NCBI RefSeq assembly: GCF_003443895.1
Contig: NZ_QQOA01000013.1
Location: 62,001-126,000 of the forward strand
Direction: 5' to 3'
Length of the DNA stretch: 64,000 nucleotides
DNA from: Paraburkholderia phosphatilytica
GTDB taxonomy: Bacteria; Pseudomonadota; Gammaproteobacteria; Burkholderiales; Burkholderiaceae
Made by a program: the position numbers and the translations under genes. Every line of letters starts with the position of its first letter. The first letter of the stretch is position 1. Under the pieces are notes generated by a model that was given only the letters and a program-made list of their open reading frames with translations, was not told the DNA's origin and did no database searches. Positions 47,245 to 57,118 of the stretch are shown in pieces.

Positions 47245-48042
47245 GTGACGACCATTCCCTCCGATTCCGTGCCGCACGCCGCGGACAGTCTCGTGCCCGC
47301 CATCTCTCCCCGCACTGCATGGCTGTGTGCCGAGACCGCGCTCTTCATGCGCGACTACGTGCTGTCGCTCGCATCGCACGATCTGCGCAGCCCGCTCAAC
47401 GCCATCCATAGCTGGGCCTATGTGCTCGAGCGCAAGATCGACGCAGGCGATGCAACCGGTCAGCGCGCGCTGGCCGGCATCCGCACCGGCATCGACCAGC
47501 AGGTGAAGATGCTGGAGAGCGTCGTCGACCGGACGCGCGCCGCCACGCGCGCGCTCGCGGTCAGCGTGGCGCCGTTTGCGCCGCGCGCGTTGATCGACGA
47601 AACCGTGGCCGAAGCGAAGGAGCCGCTGGCCTCGTTGCGCAACGTCGCGCTGGCGGTCGAATCGTCGCTGGCCGGCGAGACCGTTAACGGCGACCGCACG
47701 CGTCTCGGCCAGGCGCTCTGGCTGATGCTGACGTTCGCGATCGAAGCGAGCGCGAGCGGCGCGTCGGTCACGCTCGCGAGCGCGTTCGACGCTTCGATGT
47801 GGCGCTCCACGGTGACCTTCACCGTACAAGCCGCAACGCCCGACGATGCGTCCCAGCCGCATCTGCTCGAACCGTTCGCCCGCGCGCAGGCACGCGAGCC
47901 GCGCGAGGGCGGCCGGGTGGCCTGGGTGCTGGCGCTCTGCAAGCGCGTCGCGGAAGCGCACAACGGCACGTTCGAGCAGACCGACATCAAGGACGACCAA
48001 CCCGCTACGCTCACGCTCAGCGTGCCGCTCGCCGGCGGCTGA
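47245..48042 (+). CDS. histidine kinase-like protein with degenerate ATP-binding domain
   Basis: This 265-residue soluble protein has no membrane segment. The HisKA dimerisation helix (about 32-100) has a good H-box, S-L-A-S-H-D-L-R-S-P-L-N-A-I (His45). The following HATPase region (about 115-262) keeps the outline (L-E-P-F-A-R and R-V-A-E-A-H-N-G-T-F at the G2/F side) but has lost the N-box Asn (L-W-L-M-L-T-F-A-I-E-A in place of a ...N-A-I pattern). The Gly-rich G2 box is G-G-R-V-A-W-V-L-A-L. ATP binding is thus doubtful. It may act as a phosphotransfer/phosphatase partner or accept phosphate in trans. It starts with GTG 47245 after AAGGG. No response regulator is adjacent. CNNM gene follows by 59 nt. 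Confidence 0.75.
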   Translation: MTTIPSDSVPHAADSLVPAISPRTAWLCAETALFMRDYVLSLASHDLRSPLNAIHSWAYVLERKIDAGDATGQRALAGIRTGIDQQVKMLESVVDRTRAATRALAVSVAPFAPRALIDETVAEAKEPLASLRNVALAVESSLAGETVNGDRTRLGQALWLMLTFAIEASASGASVTLASAFDASMWRSTVTFTVQAATPDDASQPHLLEPFARAQAREPREGGRVAWVLALCKRVAEAHNGTFEQTDIKDDQPATLTLSVPLAGG

Positions 48043-48101
48043 CGCTGTCCCCCTCACCGCGCACCCTATACTGACGACTTTCCTCTCCGGAGTTTGCCGT
48101 C

Positions 48102-49445
48102 TTGATTCAGGTCGTCGCCCTCATCGGTGCGTTGCTGCTGGTTGCGCTCAACGGTTTTTTCGTCGCGGCCGAATTCGGCCTGGTCAAGCTGCGGCAGACG
48201 CGCGTGCAGGCGCTCGCCACCGAACACGGCGTGCGCGGCAAGCTGCTCGCGAAGGTGCACCGCAGGCTCGACGCGTATCTGTCGGCGTGTCAGCTCGGCA
48301 TCACGCTCGCGTCGCTGGGTCTCGGCTGGATCGGCGAGCCGGCGTTCTCCGATGTGCTGATGCCGCTGTTTCGCCTGTTCGGCATCGCGTCGCCGGACCT
48401 GATTCACGGCATCTCGCTGTTCTTCGCGTTTTTGTGCATTTCGTTTCTGCACATCGTGGTGGGCGAACTCGCGCCGAAGTCGCTTGCAATCCGCCAGTCG
48501 GAGCGCATCGGCCTGTGGGTCGCGCTGCCGCTGTACGCGTTCTACTGGGCGATGTACCCCGCCATCTGGCTGCTGAACACGAGCGCGAACACCGTGCTGC
48601 GCATTGCGGGCCTCGCATCCGGGCACGGCAGCGACGCGCACTATTCCACCGACGAACTGAAGCTGATCCTGCGCAGCCGCCGCGTCGGCAATGTCGCGGC
48701 CACGGAAAGCACGCTCGCCGGCTACAGCCAGGACGAGTGGAACACGATCGCGCACTCGCTCGATTTTTCGCGCCTGACGGTGTCGGACCTGATGCGGCCC
48801 GCGCACGAAATGGTCGCGCTGCGCCGTGATCTGCCGCTGCGCGACAACATGCAGGTCGTTGCGCGGCATCGCTTCAGCCGCTATCCGCTGTTCGAGGATG
48901 CGAGCGGCGAACGCGTGGCCGGCATGATTCACCTGAAGGATCTGCTGCTCGCGCGCCAGGCGGGCAGCACGCTCGAAGATCTCGCGGACTACGTGCGCGC
49001 CGTGCAGTACGTGAAGCCGGATATGCCTGCGCTCGAACTGTTTCGCCGCTTTCGCAAGGGCGCGCCGCATCTCGCGCTGGTGGGCGAGAAGCATGCGAAG
49101 CCGATCGGCTTTCTCACGCTCGACAACCTGCTGGGCGCGCTCGTCGGGCAGATCCACGACGAATTTCGCCAGGGCGACGCCGACTGGACCCGCATGGACG
49201 ACGGCACGCTGATGGGCAAGGGCAGTCTGCCGGTGGTGTCGCTCGAACGCGCGCTCGGCATCGACATCGACGAAGGCCGCGCGGAATCGGTCGGCGGCCT
49301 GGTGATCCAGGCGCTGAACGATCTGCCCACCGAAGGGCAACGCATCACGTTCGACCGCTTCGACGTGGTCGTGAAGAAGATGAAGGGCCCGCGCATCGTG
49401 CTGGTGCGCGTGTATCCGAAAGATCTCGAAGACGAGGGCGGTTGA
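48102..49445 (+). CDS. CNNM/CBS-domain membrane protein (hemolysin C / CorC-like family)
   Basis: The product is 447 residues. The N-terminal DUF21/CNNM transmembrane domain (about 1-190) shows A-L-N-G-F-F-V-A-A-E-F-G-L-V, S-A-C-Q-L-G-I-T-L-A-S-L-G-L-G-W and H-I-V-V-G-E-L-A-P-K-S-L-A. It is followed by a CBS pair (about 210-340, V-S-D-L-M-R-P and S-R-Y-P-L-F-E) and a C-terminal CorC/HlyC transporter-associated domain (about 355-440). Family members are linked to Mg2+/Co2+ transport; old 'hemolysin' names are misleading. The start is TTG 48102 with GGAG at 48089-48092, which gives the M-I-Q-V-V-A-L-I family opening. Confidence 0.9.
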   Translation: MIQVVALIGALLLVALNGFFVAAEFGLVKLRQTRVQALATEHGVRGKLLAKVHRRLDAYLSACQLGITLASLGLGWIGEPAFSDVLMPLFRLFGIASPDLIHGISLFFAFLCISFLHIVVGELAPKSLAIRQSERIGLWVALPLYAFYWAMYPAIWLLNTSANTVLRIAGLASGHGSDAHYSTDELKLILRSRRVGNVAATESTLAGYSQDEWNTIAHSLDFSRLTVSDLMRPAHEMVALRRDLPLRDNMQVVARHRFSRYPLFEDASGERVAGMIHLKDLLLARQAGSTLEDLADYVRAVQYVKPDMPALELFRRFRKGAPHLALVGEKHAKPIGFLTLDNLLGALVGQIHDEFRQGDADWTRMDDGTLMGKGSLPVVSLERALGIDIDEGRAESVGGLVIQALNDLPTEGQRITFDRFDVVVKKMKGPRIVLVRVYPKDLEDEGG

Positions 49446-49484
49446 ACGTCGACCACCGAAAAACGCAAGGGAGGAGAAGCGCAA

Positions 49485-50084
49485 ATGACCACCACGAACG
49501 ATCGCGTCCGCATGATCCACACCGCGGTGCTGTCCGACGACTGGTACGTGCTGCGCAAGGTCACGTTCGACTTCCTGCGCCGCGACGGCAGCTGGCAGCG
49601 GCAGAATCGCGAAACCTACGACCGCGGCAACGGCGCGACGATCCTGCTGCACGACCCGCGCACCGGCAACGTCGTGCTGACGCGCCAGTTCCGCATGCCG
49701 GCCTATGTGAACGGTCATCACGGCATGCTCATCGAAACGCCGGGCGGCCTGCTCGATAACGCGACGCCCGAGGAGCGCATCCGCGCGGAGGTCGAGGAAG
49801 AAACCGGCTACCGCGTGAGCCACGTCCGCAAGATCTTCGAGGCATTCATGAGCCCCGGTTCGGTCACGGAGAAGCTCTACTTCTACGTCGGCGAATACGA
49901 TGCGTCGATGCGCGTCAGCGACGGCGGCGGACTGCATGACGAAGGCGAAGACCTCGAAGTGGTCGAGATTCCGCTCGCCACCGCGCTCGAATGGATCGAG
50001 CGCGGCGAGATCATGGATGGCAAGACGATCATGCTGCTGCAATACGCGGCACTGCGCCAGCAAAGCGGCAAGCGCATCGCGTAA
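49485..50084 (+). CDS. NudK-like Nudix hydrolase (GDP-mannose pyrophosphatase family)
   Basis: The product is 199 residues. The Nudix region reads E-T-P-G-G-L-L-D-N-A-T-P-E-E-R-I-R-A-E-V-E-E-E-T-G-Y; the metal-binding E-E-x-T-G is kept, while the early Glu and the Arg of the classical box are replaced. The same deviation (G-L-L-D-N ... I-E-E-T-G-Y) is known in E. coli NudK, and the following M-S-P-G-S-V-T-E and D-G-K-T-I-M-L-L also match NudK. Expected reaction: hydrolysis of GDP-mannose or related nucleotide sugars. It begins 39 nt after the CNNM gene with GGAGGAG in front, and converges on treY with a 16-nt gap. Confidence 0.87.
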   Translation: MTTTNDRVRMIHTAVLSDDWYVLRKVTFDFLRRDGSWQRQNRETYDRGNGATILLHDPRTGNVVLTRQFRMPAYVNGHHGMLIETPGGLLDNATPEERIRAEVEEETGYRVSHVRKIFEAFMSPGSVTEKLYFYVGEYDASMRVSDGGGLHDEGEDLEVVEIPLATALEWIERGEIMDGKTIMLLQYAALRQQSGKRIA

Positions 50085-50100
50085 CGCACCTGCCGCACGC

Positions 50101-52950
50101 TCAGCGCGGCACGCCGTCTTCCACCAGCATCGCAACCGGCATCGCGGCGAGCACGTCGCGCAGATACAGCAGCCGGTCGTCGCCGACCTTCGGCGCCGCC
50201 GGGCTGAACCAGTCGAACAGCGCGCGCGAGGCCAGAATCTCCGGTACTTCGACGGCCGTGTCGTCCCACGCGTCGGTGGGTACGAGCGGCATCTCGCCGC
50301 CCGCATCGAGCAACGGCAACGACAGACGCGTCGCAATGATCACCGCGTACGCACTGCCATGACGCCGCGCGAACGCGATCGCGCGCGACGCGTGCGCGCC
50401 GCGCAGCTTCAGCGGCAGGTATTCGCCGATGCCGAGCACGTTCGGCAGATGAGTGCGCAGAGACAGCGCGCGCTGCACGACCGCGAGCTTCACGCGGCCA
50501 TCGCGCCAGTCCGCGATGAACTCCGACGGCGGCTGATCGACGAGCCACGTCGCGCGCTGCTCGAAATCGACGGGCCGCCGGTTGTCCGGATCGACGAGAC
50601 TGAAGTCCCATAGTTCGGTGCCCTGATAAAGATCGGGCACACCCGGCGACGTGAGGCGCAGCACCGTCTGCTGCAGGCTGTTGATCGCGCCGGCGCGTGC
50701 GATCCGCTGCACGAACGCATGCAGCTCGCCGAGGAAACCTTCCTTGCGGCGCGGCGCGACGATGTCGAACAGGAACTCGCGACAAGCGTTCTCGTAGTCT
50801 TCATCCGGCGCGAGCCAGCTGGTGCGCAGCTTCGCTTCGCGCACCGCTTTCAGCTGCCATTGCGCGACGCGCTCGGCGAGCGCCGCGACGCCGGCTTCGT
50901 CGTCGGGTTGCAGGTCCGGCGGCCAGCAGCCGATCAGCGTCTGATACAGCATCGACTCCATCGCGGGCCCCGGCGCCCACGTCTCGTTGCTCGACGAATA
51001 CAGCGACGACGAAGGCCGCCGCAGCGGCGTGTTCAGCGTCGACCACGCGCGCTGCGTCGTGCTCCACTCGTCCGGCATCTCGCTCAGCACCGCGAGCCGC
51101 GCGCGCACGTCTTCGCCGCGCTTGTGGTCGTGCGTCGCGGTGGCGAGCAGCGCGTGCGGAAAGCGCCGCGCGCGTTCCGAATTCGCGCGATGGAATGCGT
51201 CCACCGACATCGCGAACTCGCCGGGGTCTGCGCCCACCTCGTTGCGCGACAGCAGCCGGCCATAGCGGTAGCAGGCCGTATCTTCGACCGCTTTCGCCGC
51301 GACCGGCGCGGTGAGCTGCGAGAACAGCGTCAGCGCCGCGCGGCGCGACGAGCCCGCGTGCTGCTGCGGGTTGCCGGCATTCGCGTTCGCGCTGGATCCC
51401 GACCCGCCGCCAGCACCACCATTCGCGTCGTCCGAAGCCACGCCGCCGAGCCATTCGTTCACACGCTCGAGCACTTCGTGATCGACGCGGTACAGGTTGC
51501 GGCGCGCGTTGTCGGCGGCGGGCTCGAAGTAGTGGTTGTCGATCTCGCTGCGCGCGCCGTTCTGCGGATAGATCCGGTACACGGTGAAATGCGTGCCGAG
51601 TTCGATCAGCACGCGCTTGATCGCGGCGAACGTGTAGTCGCGCGTGTTTTGCGCATCGCGGGCGATCCGGTGCAGCGCGCGCGCCGAGCGGTCCAGTTCG
51701 GCCGAAAGGCTCGATGCCAGAATGCGGCGTCGCGCGATCAGCGCTTCGTCGGCGAAGTTCGCGCTGCGGCCGCTCAGCTCGGCCCACGCAGAAGCGAGCG
51801 GCGCGGCGCCGTGCGGATCGTGCAGCAGCGCGCCGACGTCGTTCATGAAGTCGTAGCCCGTCGTGCCGTTCACGGGCCAGTCGTCGCGCAGCGGCTCGCC
51901 GCGCGCGAGAATCTTTTCGACGACGATGTACGGCTCGCCTTCGCGCAGTTCGCGCAGCCGCTGCCGCAGCCGCTGGCAATACTCGCGCGGTTCCGCCAGG
52001 CCATCGACATGATCGACCCGCAGGCCGTCGATCACGCCTTCGGCATAGAGGCGAAACACCAGTGCATGCGCCGCTTCGAACACCTCGGGCCGCTCGACCC
52101 GCACGCCGGCAAGCGACGTGATGTCGAAGAAGCGCCGCCAGTTCACTTCGTCCGATGCCGTGCGCCACCACGCGAGGCGGAAGTGCTGCCGTTCGAGCAG
52201 CCGGTGCAGCCGGTCGCGCGTCACCGGTTCGTTCGGCGAATACGCTTCCAGCACGAATTCGATCGCGGACGCGCCTTGCTGCGCGACGAAGTCCCGCAGC
52301 TTCGTTTTCGCTTCGGCGGCGCGCGCGTGGTCGGCAGGCTGCGTCGTCAGCTCGCGGAAATGCGCGGCGAGCGCGCTCAGGTCGGCGCGATCCGCGGACA
52401 TCAGGACTGCGTGATAGTCGGTCGGACAGATCGGGCACACGTGCTCGCCGTACTCGATCTGGAAGCGCCCGAGCGCGGCGTCGAACTTCAGGCCGATGCC
52501 GCCCGCTTCGAGCTCGTTGCCATACGGGCCGCCCAGCACCGGCACCAGCACCTTGCCGCGCATCGCCGGGTCGGGCGAATGCCAGTCCACGTCGAAATGC
52601 CGCGCATACGCGCTGTGACGCCCCCATTCGAGGATGTCGAGCCACCACGCGTTGTGCGCGCCGCCGACGCCCATGTGATTCGGCACGATGTCGACGACGA
52701 GACCCATGCCGAGCGCGTGCAGCTTGTCGGTGAGGCGCCGCAGTCCGGCTTCGCCGCCGCACTCGGCGCTGACCTGGCTGTAGTCGACCGTGTCGTAGCC
52801 GTGCAGCGAGCCGGGTTGCGCGGTCGTGACCGGCGATGCGTACAGGTGGCTGATGCCGAGCCGCGCGAAGTAGTCGGCGTGCCTGAGCGCGTCGTCGTAA
52901 GTGAAGCCCTTGTGGAACTGGAGCCGGAGCGTGGAGCGCGGGACATTCAT
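50101..52950 (-). CDS. treY: maltooligosyltrehalose synthase
   Basis: This 949-residue GH13 enzyme turns the reducing-end maltose unit of malto-oligosaccharides into a trehalose unit. The N-terminus R-S-T-L-R-L-Q-F-H-K-G-F-T is the TreY signature; V-D-I-V-P-N-H-M-G-V follows, the nucleophile Asp is in G-L-R-V-D-H-V-D-G-L, and the acid Glu is in I-V-V-E-K-I-L. A Gly/Ser/Asn-rich insert lies near residues 505-535. ATG 52950 overlaps the malQ stop by ATGA. TreY works with TreZ, encoded two genes upstream. Confidence 0.95.
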   Translation of the reverse strand: MNVPRSTLRLQFHKGFTYDDALRHADYFARLGISHLYASPVTTAQPGSLHGYDTVDYSQVSAECGGEAGLRRLTDKLHALGMGLVVDIVPNHMGVGGAHNAWWLDILEWGRHSAYARHFDVDWHSPDPAMRGKVLVPVLGGPYGNELEAGGIGLKFDAALGRFQIEYGEHVCPICPTDYHAVLMSADRADLSALAAHFRELTTQPADHARAAEAKTKLRDFVAQQGASAIEFVLEAYSPNEPVTRDRLHRLLERQHFRLAWWRTASDEVNWRRFFDITSLAGVRVERPEVFEAAHALVFRLYAEGVIDGLRVDHVDGLAEPREYCQRLRQRLRELREGEPYIVVEKILARGEPLRDDWPVNGTTGYDFMNDVGALLHDPHGAAPLASAWAELSGRSANFADEALIARRRILASSLSAELDRSARALHRIARDAQNTRDYTFAAIKRVLIELGTHFTVYRIYPQNGARSEIDNHYFEPAADNARRNLYRVDHEVLERVNEWLGGVASDDANGGAGGGSGSSANANAGNPQQHAGSSRRAALTLFSQLTAPVAAKAVEDTACYRYGRLLSRNEVGADPGEFAMSVDAFHRANSERARRFPHALLATATHDHKRGEDVRARLAVLSEMPDEWSTTQRAWSTLNTPLRRPSSSLYSSSNETWAPGPAMESMLYQTLIGCWPPDLQPDDEAGVAALAERVAQWQLKAVREAKLRTSWLAPDEDYENACREFLFDIVAPRRKEGFLGELHAFVQRIARAGAINSLQQTVLRLTSPGVPDLYQGTELWDFSLVDPDNRRPVDFEQRATWLVDQPPSEFIADWRDGRVKLAVVQRALSLRTHLPNVLGIGEYLPLKLRGAHASRAIAFARRHGSAYAVIIATRLSLPLLDAGGEMPLVPTDAWDDTAVEVPEILASRALFDWFSPAAPKVGDDRLLYLRDVLAAMPVAMLVEDGVPR

Positions 52951-55139
52951 GGCGTGTCGGGATGTGAGGAGGCCTCGCGCCAGGCCGGATGCGACGCGAG
53001 GCGCGCCTTGTCGACGGCCTGCAGGCGGCCGCGGAAGGCGTCGTCGGTGAACAGCGCGTCGACGGTGAGCGGCAGCCGGCGCCGCCAGTTCGGATGTTCG
53101 TCGATCGAGCCGGGCAGATTGGGCTGCTCGTCGAGCGCGAGCAGGTCTTCGAGCGGATAGGTGACGAGCGGCTCCGGCGTGGCCGCCACGTAGGCGAGCG
53201 CTTCGCGCACCGGCGGTTCGCTGGCCGCGGGCGGCGGCGCGTCGTGCGGCGCGATGCCCGCGTGCTGGAACGCCGACCACAGCGCGCGACGGTCCTCCGC
53301 GCGCTCCGCATGCGCGAGCGCGACCGGATCGCGGCCGTCGGCACGCGCCGAGGTCTGGCCGATGCGGTTGCGCCATTCGATGTCTTCGCCGCTCCACCAG
53401 CCGGCGATGGTCGGCAGATCGTGCGTCGTCGTCGTGCCGACCGCGTTCGGGTCCCAGCGCGACGGCGGCAGGAAGCCGCGCCCATGCGCGCCCCATTCCT
53501 GCTCGAACCACAGCACGCGGATGCCCGCGAGTCCGTGATCGGTCAGCTTCTCGCGAAAGCCATGCGGCACGGTGCCGAGGTCTTCGCCGATCACCACCGC
53601 CTTGTGCCGCCACGATTCGAGCGCGATCAGCCGCAGCTGGTCTTCGAGCGGATAGCGCAGATACGCGCCGTGTTTCGCGGGCTCGCCTTCGGGCACGAGC
53701 CACAGGCGGCGCAGCCCGAGAATGTGATCGATGCGGATGCCGCCTGCGTGCGCGAACGCGGCGCGCAGCATGTCGATGAACGCGACGAAGCCTTGCGTGC
53801 GCATCGCGCGCGGCGAGAACGTGGTGAGCCCCCACGACTGGCCCGCCTGGTTGAAGATGTCCGGCGGCGCGCCGACCGACACGCCTTGCAGCATGTCGTC
53901 CGGCCACGACCACGCGTGACTGCCCGCGCTGTCGCATCCCACCGCGAGATCGGCGATCAGGCCGATCGCCATGCCGGCGTCGCGCGCGGCGTGCTGCGCG
54001 TGCGCGAGCCCCTTCGCGGCGAGCCATTGCAGGAACAGATGGAAGTCCACCTCGTGCCGGTGCGTGGCGGCGAACGCATCGACTTCGGCGCCACGCGGAT
54101 TGCGAAGCGCTTCGGGCCAGCGCCGCCAGTAGCCTTCGCCGGTCTGCGCGAGCTGCACCGCGTGCAGCGCTTCGAAGCGCGCGTGATCTTCGAGCGAACG
54201 GTTGCCGCGTGTGCAGAACGCATCGAAATCGCGCGCGAGCGGCGACTGCGACGGACGATCATGCGCGCAGAAGCGTTCGAACAGTTCGCGCAGCACCGCG
54301 AGCTTCAGCGGCACCGCTTGCGGGTAGTCGATCAGCGGCAGCGCTTCAAGGCGCTGCCACGCATCGTGCGCCTGCGCGTCATGAAGCGCGGCCTGCGCGA
54401 CTTCGCTGCCGAACACTGCGGCCGGATCGATATGCGTGACGTTCAGCCATAAGCGCGACGACGGCCCGTACGGACTGAAGCGCTGCGGCTGCGCGCTGAA
54501 CATCGCGTGCGTCGGGCTCACGGCCACCGCATGCGCGCCGCGCTTCGCGCTCTCGATCGCGAGCTCTGCAAGCGCGCTGTAGTCGCCAATGCCGCCATCA
54601 CCGCGTCGGCGCAAACCGTACAGCTGCGCGGCGACGCCCCACATCGGCCGGGTGGTGCCGCCATGCATCGACTGCCACGCGTCCGCTGCCGTATGGCAGC
54701 GCGACGGCGCGACCGCGAGCGTCACGCTTTGATCGTTGATCGTGAGCGTGTGATAACCGGGCTCGCCGATCGGCGCGAGCAGCGCGGTCTCGCCCTTCGG
54801 CGCGGTGAAACGTCCGTCGATGATCTCGCCGTTTTCGAGTTCGATCCGATACCGGCTGCCCGACTTCACGGTGGTCGGCGGCAGCGCGATGCCGCGCTCG
54901 CATTCCGCGGTCATCAGCGGCGGCAGCTTGCGGCCCGACAGTTCGGCGTCGAGCGCGGCCGCGCTCTGGCGGATCTGCGCGGCGGTGCTGCACGGCAGAC
55001 CGATGCGGTCGAGCAGCACCGCGAGCGTCTCGTCCGGCACGCGCTGCGTCGTGCCGTGCGCGTCCTGCCATTCGACTTCGAAGCCCGCGCGGGCCGCGAG
55101 GTGTTCGAGCGGTTCGCCGGATTTTCTGGTGGAGTTCAC
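52947..55139 (-). CDS. malQ: 4-alpha-glucanotransferase
   Basis: This 730-residue GH77 amylomaltase transfers glucan chains and releases glucose, recycling short maltodextrins. It has an N-terminal beta-rich extension (about 1-150) as in E. coli MalQ. The catalytic barrel has Y-G-P-S-S-R, the nucleophile Asp in I-R-I-D-H-I-L-G-L and the acid Glu in V-I-G-E-D-L-G-T-V-P. It overlaps treZ (4 nt) at its start and treY (4 nt) at its end. Confidence 0.95.
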   Translation of the reverse strand: MNSTRKSGEPLEHLAARAGFEVEWQDAHGTTQRVPDETLAVLLDRIGLPCSTAAQIRQSAAALDAELSGRKLPPLMTAECERGIALPPTTVKSGSRYRIELENGEIIDGRFTAPKGETALLAPIGEPGYHTLTINDQSVTLAVAPSRCHTAADAWQSMHGGTTRPMWGVAAQLYGLRRRGDGGIGDYSALAELAIESAKRGAHAVAVSPTHAMFSAQPQRFSPYGPSSRLWLNVTHIDPAAVFGSEVAQAALHDAQAHDAWQRLEALPLIDYPQAVPLKLAVLRELFERFCAHDRPSQSPLARDFDAFCTRGNRSLEDHARFEALHAVQLAQTGEGYWRRWPEALRNPRGAEVDAFAATHRHEVDFHLFLQWLAAKGLAHAQHAARDAGMAIGLIADLAVGCDSAGSHAWSWPDDMLQGVSVGAPPDIFNQAGQSWGLTTFSPRAMRTQGFVAFIDMLRAAFAHAGGIRIDHILGLRRLWLVPEGEPAKHGAYLRYPLEDQLRLIALESWRHKAVVIGEDLGTVPHGFREKLTDHGLAGIRVLWFEQEWGAHGRGFLPPSRWDPNAVGTTTTHDLPTIAGWWSGEDIEWRNRIGQTSARADGRDPVALAHAERAEDRRALWSAFQHAGIAPHDAPPPAASEPPVREALAYVAATPEPLVTYPLEDLLALDEQPNLPGSIDEHPNWRRRLPLTVDALFTDDAFRGRLQAVDKARLASHPAWREASSHPDTP

Positions 55140-57040
55140 GCGAGCGGCTCCCGTTGAACGATCACGCGCGTGTCGTGATGCGCGGCGTAGTCATGGATGT
55201 CGCCTGTCAGCCAGGCGACGCACGACCGTGCCGGCAGCCGTCGCTCGCCGTCGATGCGATCGCGCGCGCGCGGCGGCGTCTCGAAAATCAGCTTGCCGTC
55301 CGGTGTGCTCGCGAACGGCACGTCGTCCTCGCCGAGGTTCAGCGCGATCGCGAGCGTCTCGCCGTCGCCCAGCCGCCAGCGCGCGAGTACGGCTTTCGAC
55401 GCGTTTCCGGTGGCGTCTTCGATCACCTCGGCGCCGAGCGCTTTCGTGTGCTGCAGACGCGGGCCGATCAGCTTCGAGCGCACCGCGAGCGCGGCCTGAT
55501 AGAAGTGGAACCACTCCACGCGCTCCGCCGTTTTCGCCGCGCCGTTGCGAGGCGGCATCGACGCGGCGAACGTCTGCGGATGGCTCGGGTCGGGAATGGT
55601 CGCGCGCTGGTTTGCGTCGGCGAACGCGGAGAACTTCGCGAACTCGCGGCGGCGTCCTTCGCGCACCGCTTTGGCGAGATCGCCCTCGTAGTCGGTGAAG
55701 AACATGAACGGCCGGTCGGAGCCGTATTCCTCGTCCATGAAGAGCAGCGGCACCTGCGGCGACAGCAGCAACAGCGCGGTGGCCGCGCGCAGCGCGTCGG
55801 CGTCGCAGAGCGTGCGCAGCCGTTCGCCGAATGCGCGGTTGCCGACCTGATCGTGGTTCTGCAGGAACATCACGAACGAAGCCGGCGGCAAGTGATCGCT
55901 CGGTTCGCCGCGCGGGTTGCCGTCATGGATCGGCGACGCTTCGCCCTGATACGCGAAGCCTTCGCCGAGCACGCGCGCGAGATGCTGGATCGGCTGATGC
56001 TCATACGCGTGGTAGTAGCCTTCGTGCTCGCCGGTGAGCAGCACGTGCAGCGCGTTGTGCGCGTCATCGTTCCATTGCGCATCGAAATGTTCGTCGAGCA
56101 GGCTCGCGCTGTTGTGCTCGTTCTCCAGCACGAGATGCACGTGCCGGCCATGCTGCACTTTCGCGCGGATGTGATCGGCGAGCTCCTTCAGCCACTCGTG
56201 ATTGCCGATTGCGTGCACGGCGTCGAAACGCAGGCCGTCGAAGCGGTACTCGTTGAGCCAGAACAGCGCGTTGTCGGTGAAGAAGTCGCGCACTTCCGGA
56301 CGATCGAAATCGATCGCCATGCCCCACGGCGTATGCGCATCGCGAAAGAACGGCTTCGCGTAGGTCGGCAGGTAGTTGCCCTCGGGGCCGAAGTGGTTGT
56401 ACACGACATCGAGCATCACGGAGAGGCCGAGCCCATGCGCGGTATCGATCAGCGCTTTCAACTCGTCGGGGCGGCCGTACGACGAATCGGGCGCATACGG
56501 TAGCACGCCGTCATAGCCCCAATTGTGCTTACCGGAAAAATCGCTCAGTGGCATCAGCTCAATCGTCGTGACGCCAAGCTCCGCGAGTGTTTTTAGATGC
56601 GTAACGACTCCGGCATAGCCGCCCATCGCGCCCACGTGCAGCTCGTACAGCACGGTTTCTTCCCACGGCCGGCCATGCCAGTGCGTGTGGGTCCATTCGA
56701 ATGCGCGCGGATCCACGACCTCGCTCGGACCTTCGACGTCGTCCGGCTGGAAGCGCGACGCGGGGTCCGGCACTTCGAGCTTGTCGTCGATCCGGTAGCG
56801 GTACAGCGTGCCCGCGCCGCAGTCTGCGGTCGCTTCGAACCAGCCGTTGCCGGTGGACTCCATCGGGACGATGCCGCGATCGGCGCCGGTGCCGAGCATC
56901 ACCGAGACGGCCGATGCCGACGGCGCCCACAGCCGGAAGCGCGTGCGCGACGCATGGCCGGCGCCGCGCAGCAGATGCGCGCCGAACGGCAGGCAGTGCG
57001 CGTAGTGATGCGTATGAGGATCAATCGGGCTTATCGACAT
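55136..57040 (-). CDS. treZ: malto-oligosyltrehalose trehalohydrolase
   Basis: The 634-residue GH13 enzyme cleaves the trehalose made by TreY off the chain end. An N-terminal E-set domain (F-G-A-H-L, F-R-L-W-A-P-S-A) precedes the barrel: Y-E-L-H-V-G, Y-N-H-F-G-P-E-G-N-Y-L, the nucleophile Asp in G-L-R-F-D-A-V-H-A-I and the acid Glu in L-V-L-E-N-E-H-N. The gap of 78 nt to glgX is the largest in the operon. Confidence 0.95.
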   Translation of the reverse strand: MSISPIDPHTHHYAHCLPFGAHLLRGAGHASRTRFRLWAPSASAVSVMLGTGADRGIVPMESTGNGWFEATADCGAGTLYRYRIDDKLEVPDPASRFQPDDVEGPSEVVDPRAFEWTHTHWHGRPWEETVLYELHVGAMGGYAGVVTHLKTLAELGVTTIELMPLSDFSGKHNWGYDGVLPYAPDSSYGRPDELKALIDTAHGLGLSVMLDVVYNHFGPEGNYLPTYAKPFFRDAHTPWGMAIDFDRPEVRDFFTDNALFWLNEYRFDGLRFDAVHAIGNHEWLKELADHIRAKVQHGRHVHLVLENEHNSASLLDEHFDAQWNDDAHNALHVLLTGEHEGYYHAYEHQPIQHLARVLGEGFAYQGEASPIHDGNPRGEPSDHLPPASFVMFLQNHDQVGNRAFGERLRTLCDADALRAATALLLLSPQVPLLFMDEEYGSDRPFMFFTDYEGDLAKAVREGRRREFAKFSAFADANQRATIPDPSHPQTFAASMPPRNGAAKTAERVEWFHFYQAALAVRSKLIGPRLQHTKALGAEVIEDATGNASKAVLARWRLGDGETLAIALNLGEDDVPFASTPDGKLIFETPPRARDRIDGERRLPARSCVAWLTGDIHDYAAHHDTRVIVQREPLA

Positions 57041-57118
57041 GATTCATCTCCAGCCGACCAGCGAACCGGTCGTGCAAACCGTGTGTCGCTGACGGCATAT
57101 GCGTAGCGGATCACGGCG

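Noticed and set aside
49485..50084. The Nudix box lacks two classical residues, suggesting an inactive enzyme
   Set aside because: The same deviation is present in active NudK-type GDP-mannose hydrolases as I recall them, and the metal-binding E-E-x-T-G is kept.
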